A DNA stretch of 64,000 nucleotides from Caulobacter sp. GTDB lineage: Bacteria; Pseudomonadota; Alphaproteobacteria; Caulobacterales; Caulobacteraceae. The position numbers were made by a program, and so were the translations under genes. This document shows positions 59,143 to 64,000 of this stretch, one piece after another (the first letter of the stretch is position 1; each line of letters starts with the position of its first letter). The DNA lies in NCBI GenBank assembly GCA_017744495.1, contig JAGIBE010000111.1, positions 22,914 to 86,913 on the forward strand. Reading direction: 5' to 3'. The notes beneath the pieces are model-generated. The model was not told the DNA's origin. It ran no database searches and was given only the letters and a program-made list of their open reading frames with translations.

Positions 59143-60318
59143 TCAAACCGCCTCGACGCACATGGCCACGCCCATGCCGCCGCCGATGCACAGGGTGGCC
59201 AGGCCCTTCTTGGCGCCCGAGCGCTGCATCTCGTGGACCAGGGTGGTCAGGATCCGCGCGCCCGAGGCGCCGATCGGGTGGCCGATGGCGATGGCGCCGC
59301 CGTTGACATTGACCTTGGCCGGGTCGAGGCCCAGCTCGCCCACCACGCACAGGGCCTGGGCGGCGAAGGCCTCGTTGCTCTCGATCAGGTCCAGGTCCGA
59401 GGCCTTCCAGCCCGCCTTCTCCAGGGCCTTCTTCGAGGCGGGAATCGGGCCGGTGCCCATGATCTCGGGCTCGACGCCGGCGTTGGCCCACGAGGCGATG
59501 CGGACCAGGGGCTTGAGACCCCGCTTGGCGGCCTCGTCGGCGCTCATCAGCACCAGGGCGGCGGCGCCGTCATTGAGGCCCGAGGCGTTGGCGGCGGTGA
59601 CCGTGCCGTCCTTGGTGAAGGCGGGCTTGAGGCCCGAAATGCCGTCCAGGGTCACGCCGTGGCGGATGAACTCGTCCTTGTCGACCACCGTGTCGCCCTT
59701 GCGGCCCTTGACGGTGACGGGGGCGATCTCGGCGTCGAACTTGCCGGCCTTCTGGGCGGCCTCGGCCTTGTTCTGGCTGGCGACGGCGAACTTGTCCTGG
59801 GCCTCGCGGGTGATCTGCCAGCGGGCGGCGATGTTCTCGGCGGTCTGGCCCATATGGTAGCCGTGGAAGGCGTCCCACAGGCCGTCCTTGATCATGGTGT
59901 CGACGAAGGAAAGGTCGCCCATCTTCTGGCCGTTGCGCAGGCCTTGCGCGTGCGGGGCCTGGCTCATGCTCTCCTGGCCGCCGGCCACCACCACCGACGC
60001 CGAGCCGTCGGCGATCTGCTGGGCGCCCAGGGCCACCGCGCGCAGACCCGAGCCGCACAGCTGGTTCAGGCTCCAGGCCGGGCTCTCTACGGGGACGCCG
60101 GCGTTGACCGAGGCCTGGCGGGCGGGACCCTGGCCGGCGGCGGCCTGCAGCACCTGGCCCAGGATCACCTCGTCGACATCGGCGGGCGTCAGGCCGGCGC
60201 GCTCGACGGCCGCCTGGATCGCCACCTTGCCCAGCTCATGGGCCGGCAGGCCGGACAAGGCGCCGAGGAACGATCCGACCGGCGTGCGGGCGGCGGAAAC
60301 GATGACGATGTCGCTCAT
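59143..60318 (-). CDS. phbA: Acetyl-CoA acetyltransferase (PHB beta-ketothiolase)
   Basis: [50 protein letters not shown]. Confidence 0.97.
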   Translation of the reverse strand: MSDIVIVSAARTPVGSFLGALSGLPAHELGKVAIQAAVERAGLTPADVDEVILGQVLQAAAGQGPARQASVNAGVPVESPAWSLNQLCGSGLRAVALGAQQIADGSASVVVAGGQESMSQAPHAQGLRNGQKMGDLSFVDTMIKDGLWDAFHGYHMGQTAENIAARWQITREAQDKFAVASQNKAEAAQKAGKFDAEIAPVTVKGRKGDTVVDKDEFIRHGVTLDGISGLKPAFTKDGTVTAANASGLNDGAAALVLMSADEAAKRGLKPLVRIASWANAGVEPEIMGTGPIPASKKALEKAGWKASDLDLIESNEAFAAQALCVVGELGLDPAKVNVNGGAIAIGHPIGASGARILTTLVHEMQRSGAKKGLATLCIGGGMGVAMCVEAV

Positions 60319-60539
60319 GGCGATGTAGCTCCCGTGACGTGTTTCCGGGCGTCTCTCGCAGATGCGGCGCCCATGATTTTGCAGTGCGGCATCAACTTGC
60401 ACAAACCCCGGGGGTTCGTCACCCGGACATTTTCACGGGATGTTGCGGACGCCAAGCGCCGCCAGGACTGGCGCCCTGCCTTTGCATTCGCGATAGTGCG
60501 ATGCGAAAAGGCGGAGACAACGCTGTCCTAGGGAACGAA

Positions 60540-61202
60540 ATGTCCGAGAACAACGAAAACGACGAAACGCCCTCGGCCAAGGCCGGAGAAAAGGGCGCCG
60601 GCCAGAAGGTCGTCATCAAGAAGTACGCCAATCGCCGGCTCTACAACACCGCGTCGTCGTCCTACGTCACCCTCGATCACCTGTCGGACATGGTGAAGGA
60701 GGGGATCGACTTCGTGGTCTACGACGCCAAGACCAACGACGACATCACCCGTTCGGTCCTGACCCAGATCATCTTCGAGGAAGAGAACCGCGGCGGCGGA
60801 CAGAACCTGCTGCCGATCCAGTTCCTCCGCCAGCTGATCGGTTTCTACGGCAATTCCATGCAGGCCTTCCTGCCCAGCTATCTGGAAATGTCGCTGGAGA
60901 GCTTCACCAAGCAGCAGGAGCGGATGCGCAGCCAGTTGGCCGGCCTCACGCCCGGCAAGGGCATGCCGGGCATGGGCGTTTACGAAGAGCAGATCCGCCA
61001 GAACATGGCGCTGTTCGACCGGGCCATGAAGATGTTCTCGCCGTTCGCCTACGCCCGGCCCGAGGACGCCGCCGCCCCGCCGCCGCCCGCCGAGCCCCCG
61101 CCCGCCGCCCCGGCCGCGCCCAGCGAGGACTCGCTGGCCGACCTCAAGCGCCAGCTGGAAGCCATGCAGCAGCAGATCGAGAAGCTGGCGACCAAGCCGT
61201 AG
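60540..61202 (+). CDS. phaR: Polyhydroxyalkanoate synthesis repressor PhaR
   Basis: VIKKYANRRLYNTASSSYVTLDHLSDMVKEGIDFVVYDAKTNDDITRSVLTQIIFEEE. Confidence 0.97.
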   Translation: MSENNENDETPSAKAGEKGAGQKVVIKKYANRRLYNTASSSYVTLDHLSDMVKEGIDFVVYDAKTNDDITRSVLTQIIFEEENRGGGQNLLPIQFLRQLIGFYGNSMQAFLPSYLEMSLESFTKQQERMRSQLAGLTPGKGMPGMGVYEEQIRQNMALFDRAMKMFSPFAYARPEDAAAPPPPAEPPPAAPAAPSEDSLADLKRQLEAMQQQIEKLATKP

Positions 61203-61232
61203 GGCCACTTTCCCTTACCTTACAAATAGATC

Positions 61233-61361
61233 CGTCATCCCGGGCCTTGTGCCCGGGAACCCTGGTTCAGCTTGCACGCGAAGCACAATGGCGCGCTGGC
61301 GCGCCACCCTCCCGCACCTGCGGCGGACAGAGGGGTCCCGGGCACAAGGCCCGGGATGACG
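61233..61361. repeat. Family C long inverted repeat, copy 4
   Basis: CGTCATCCCGGGCCTTGTGCCCGGGAACCC ... GGGGTCCCGGGCACAAGGCCCGGGATGACG. Confidence 0.95.
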
Positions 61362-61441
61362 GTTCAAAGGGGTGGGCGCTAACGCCCCTTAACCAAGCCC
61401 GCCCACCCGTCCTTAACCGTCGTGGACCACAACTCTTCACC

Positions 61442-61768
61442 ATGAACGGTCCGATCGACCCTATCCGGCGCGCCCAGTCCGCGCGCCGGGCGCTGCCCGC
61501 GCCCCGCGACACCGACCGCCCCGAGGCGGACGGCGAAGAGGACGTCACGTTCGTGCGCGACGAGCAGCCAGCCCCGCCGCCTCCGCCTCGCCGGGGCGCC
61601 TTCGCGACCTTCGCCGCCCACCTGATGGGCCAGAGCGGCCAGAAGCGCGGTCTGCGCGGTGGGCAGGAAGTGCTCGACGCGGCGCGTTCGACCTATCTCG
61701 GCACGGAATATTCCGGCCCGGCCGACCGCCGTCCCAAGGCGGGCTTGATCAAAAAGACCGAAATCTAG
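61442..61768 (+). CDS. Hypothetical protein, proline-rich centre
   Basis: MNGPIDPIRRAQSARRALPAPRD...GEEDVTFVRDEQPAPPPPPRRGAFATFAAHLMGQ; start re-assigned. Confidence 0.7.
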   Translation: MNGPIDPIRRAQSARRALPAPRDTDRPEADGEEDVTFVRDEQPAPPPPPRRGAFATFAAHLMGQSGQKRGLRGGQEVLDAARSTYLGTEYSGPADRRPKAGLIKKTEI

Positions 61769-61775
61769 CGCCGCT

Positions 61776-62099
61776 CTAGGCCTTGAGGCGGGCCAGCTCG
61801 GCCTCAAGCGCGGCCACCCGCGCCTCCAGCATCGCCACCTTCTGCTCCAGCGAGACCGTCTCCTTGGGCAGGGCCGCCACGTGCGCGCCAACGCCCGCCC
61901 GCCGCGCGGCTTCGGCCAGGGGAACGCCCAGGAGCTCGGCGAAGGCGGCGATCTGGACGGCCGTCAGCTCGCGCTGGTCCTTGTAGGCCAGGGTCAGCTC
62001 GTCGGTGGTCATGCCGGCCACGGCGGCCAGCACCGGCCGCGTCAGCCCGCGCTCGGCGAGCCGCGCGTCGTACCAGAGCTGGTCGAAGAACAACGCCAT
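61776..62099 (-). CDS. Small HTH-like protein with C-terminal coiled coil
   Basis: LTAVQIAAFAELLGVPLAEAARRAGV; VSLEQKVAMLEARVAALEAELARLKA heptads. Confidence 0.7.
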   Translation of the reverse strand: MALFFDQLWYDARLAERGLTRPVLAAVAGMTTDELTLAYKDQRELTAVQIAAFAELLGVPLAEAARRAGVGAHVAALPKETVSLEQKVAMLEARVAALEAELARLKA

Positions 62100-62257
62100 G
62101 CGCGCGAGGTTAGCGCGGGAGGCGGCGTTGGCGCCAGTCTTGCTTGGTCGGCGGGGAGTTCAGACCCCGAGACCCGTCATGCTGCTGACCGCCCTGACCC
62201 GCTTCTTCGACATCGCCGTCGTGACGCTGATCTTCACGGCGTTGACCTGACGCGGCC

Positions 62258-62336
62258 GGGGAAACGCCCTCGCGGCGTGTCCCCAAATCCAGACGCATCG
62301 CCAGCCGATGGGGACACGCCGCAAGGGCATGTCCCC
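62258..62336. repeat. Family A intergenic inverted repeat, copy 6
   Basis: GGGGAAACGCCCTCGCGGCGTGTCCCC ... GGGGACACGCCGCAAGGGCATGTCCCC. Confidence 0.95.
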
Positions 62337-62342
62337 GGTCGG

Positions 62343-63617
62343 TTACGCGCTCTCCAGCAGCATCATCGTCCCCTGCCCCCCGTCGGCGCAGATGCTGACG
62401 ATGGCCTTCTCGCCCTTGGGCCGCGTGGCCAGCTCCTTCACGGCCTGAGACAGGATCCGCGCCCCGGTCGCGCCGAACGGGTGGCCGACCGCCAGGCTGC
62501 CGCCGGTGGGGTTCATGCGCTCGCGCGGGAATTTGCCGAGGTCCACGTCCACCCCCGCCTTGGTCCGCCGGAACGCCTCGTCCTCCCAGGCGGCGATGTG
62601 CGACAGCACCTGGGCGGCGAAGGCCTCGTGGATCTCCCACAGGCCGATGTCCGCGTATTTCAGCCCATTGCGGGCCAGCAGGCGCGGCACGCCGTAGGCC
62701 GGCGCCATCAGCAGGCCCTCGTGGCGCAGGTCGATCGAGGTGACCTCATAGTCGACCACCTTCACGCGCGGGGTCTTCTCCGGCAGGCGCGCCAGCCCTG
62801 CCTCGGACGCCACCCAGATCGCCGCCGCCCCGTCGGTCAGGGGCGAGGAGTTGCCGGCCGTCAGCGTGCCCTGGCCGCTGGTCTTGTCGAAGGCCGGCGC
62901 CAGCTTGGCCAGCTTCTCCAGCGTCGAATCCTTGCGCGGGATGGTGTCGCGCTTCAGGTCGCCGATCGGGATCACCAGGTCGTCGAAGAAGCCAGCCTCC
63001 CAGGCGGCCACCGCGTGCTGGTGGCTCTCGAAAGCGATCTGGTCCTGGTCGGCGCGCGAGAGCTTCCATTCCTTGGCGGTGATCTCGGTGTGTTCGCCCA
63101 TCGACAGGCCCGTGGTGCGGTTGGCGACCTTGGGGATCCAGAGCTTCAGGTCGCTGGCCTTCAGTCGGCCCAGCTGGGCCAGGCGCGCGCCCGGGGTCTT
63201 GGCGTTCTGGAAGCCCTTGAGCCAGTCGGAGAAGCCGATGCTGGCCCCGATCTGCACCTTGCTCATGCTCTCGACGCCGCCCACCAGGGCCAGGTCGCGA
63301 CCACGTCCGTCGATCATGCCGGCGGCCTCGATCACCCCGATCATGCTGGTCGAGCAGGCCATGATCGTCGAGAAGGCCGGGACGGTCGGGTCCGCCCCGG
63401 CGTCCAGCAGCACCTCGCGGGCGATGTTGCTCCAGGTGAGGTTGGGGATCACCGTGCCCCAGACCGCGAAGTCTGGCCGCGCGCCCTGGGCGAGCATGGC
63501 CTGGACCACGGGGACCGACAGGGCGATGGCGTCATAGCCCTTCAGCGGCCCATCGACCTTGGCGAACGGGGTGCGCAGGCCGGCCGCCAGCCAGATGTCG
63601 GGTTTGGGGGTCGCCAT
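62343..63617 (-). CDS. Thiolase / acetyl-CoA C-acyltransferase (FadI-like)
   Basis: WLAAGLRTPFAKVDGPLKGYDA; ACSTSMIGVIEAAGMI; NPTGGSLAVGHPFGATGARIL. Confidence 0.95.
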   Translation of the reverse strand: MATPKPDIWLAAGLRTPFAKVDGPLKGYDAIALSVPVVQAMLAQGARPDFAVWGTVIPNLTWSNIAREVLLDAGADPTVPAFSTIMACSTSMIGVIEAAGMIDGRGRDLALVGGVESMSKVQIGASIGFSDWLKGFQNAKTPGARLAQLGRLKASDLKLWIPKVANRTTGLSMGEHTEITAKEWKLSRADQDQIAFESHQHAVAAWEAGFFDDLVIPIGDLKRDTIPRKDSTLEKLAKLAPAFDKTSGQGTLTAGNSSPLTDGAAAIWVASEAGLARLPEKTPRVKVVDYEVTSIDLRHEGLLMAPAYGVPRLLARNGLKYADIGLWEIHEAFAAQVLSHIAAWEDEAFRRTKAGVDVDLGKFPRERMNPTGGSLAVGHPFGATGARILSQAVKELATRPKGEKAIVSICADGGQGTMMLLESA

Positions 63618-63693
63618 GGTCGTGATCCTCGGGGCAAAGCTGTGATGTCAGCATCGCCGGGCTTGGCCGCAAGGTCTTGTAGGATTCATCGCC

Positions 63694-63772
63694 GGGGACA
63701 TGCCCTTGCGGCGTGTCCCCATGTTCAAGCGCCGAGCCTAGGTTTGGGGACACGCCGCAAGGGCATGTCCCC
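63694..63772. repeat. Family A intergenic inverted repeat, copy 7
   Basis: GGGGACATGCCCTTGCGGCGTGTCCCC ... GGGGACACGCCGCAAGGGCATGTCCCC. Confidence 0.95.
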
Positions 63773-63779
63773 GCGCGTC

Positions 63780-64000
63780 CTAGTGCGCGTCGCTGAAGTC
63801 GATGTCGCGGCGCGCCGAAACGATGGTCACGATGAAGCCGGCCAGCACGTCCAGCAGCACCATCACCGTCAGCAGGAAGAACACCGAGGTCCCGAAGGCC
63901 GGGGCCAGCAGGAACTCGACCAGGCAGACGATGAACAGCACCATCGACAGCGAGTGGTTGATGATCGCGATCTTGCGGCTGGTCGTGGACTTCAGCAGCT
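63780..64000 (-). CDS. Partial CDS (C-terminus), 2-TM membrane protein
   Basis: ...STTSRKIAIINHSLSMVLFIVCLVEFLLAPAFGTSVFFLLTVMVLLDVLAGFIVTIVSARRDIDFSDAH*; truncated at window edge. Confidence 0.8.
   Translation of the reverse strand, partial: LLKSTTSRKIAIINHSLSMVLFIVCLVEFLLAPAFGTSVFFLLTVMVLLDVLAGFIVTIVSARRDIDFSDAH

Noticed and set aside
59143-63617. Two thiolases plus PHB genes as a novel cluster
   Set aside because: phbA/phbB/phaR are a standard PHB locus, and the second thiolase is a FadI-like beta-oxidation enzyme separated by unrelated small genes.

Overview
High-GC, gene-dense alphaproteobacterial chromosome segment, very probably Caulobacter or a close relative. This placement rests on gene content (pdeA-type GEDEF/EAL gene, the ctaCDB-ctaG-ctaE-surf1-thrC block, phbAB/phaR), not on a search. 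I support about 60 protein-coding genes. They include a P450/TetR cluster, an ABC-2 transporter, an SPFH/NfeD pair, SDR enzymes, a VapBC-type toxin-antitoxin pair, a cytochrome b561-YceI fusion, a PdeA-like c-di-GMP phosphodiesterase, a chromosomal rifampin ADP-ribosyltransferase, the aa3 cytochrome oxidase operon, a PadR-HAAS-DUF2807 cassette, tldD, an outer-membrane receptor and PHB metabolism genes. I saw no rRNA, tRNA, CRISPR array, prophage or transposase. The most striking non-coding signal is a dense set of intergenic nested inverted repeats. One family has seven copies of a ~79-bp element (GGGGACATGCCCTTGCGGCGTGTCCCC ... inverted copy); related families use CGTCATCCTCGGA..., CGTCATCCCGGG... 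and CCCTCACCCGACCCGC... arms. Some of these elements supply the C-terminal codons of the neighbouring gene. Several palindromic operators also stand out: three ACTTTCCA-N3-TGGAAAGT sites before a membrane-protein/winged-helix pair, ACGACACGTGTCGT in the TetR/P450 divergent promoter, paired GTATATAC at vapB, and ACATTT-CAC-AAATGT before an outer-membrane receptor. I did not find an unmistakable new multi-gene defence or biosynthetic system. The best candidates for follow-up are the repeat families, the three-operator winged-helix unit and the PadR-HAAS-DUF2807 cassette. Many start codons are my re-assignments within longer ORFs.
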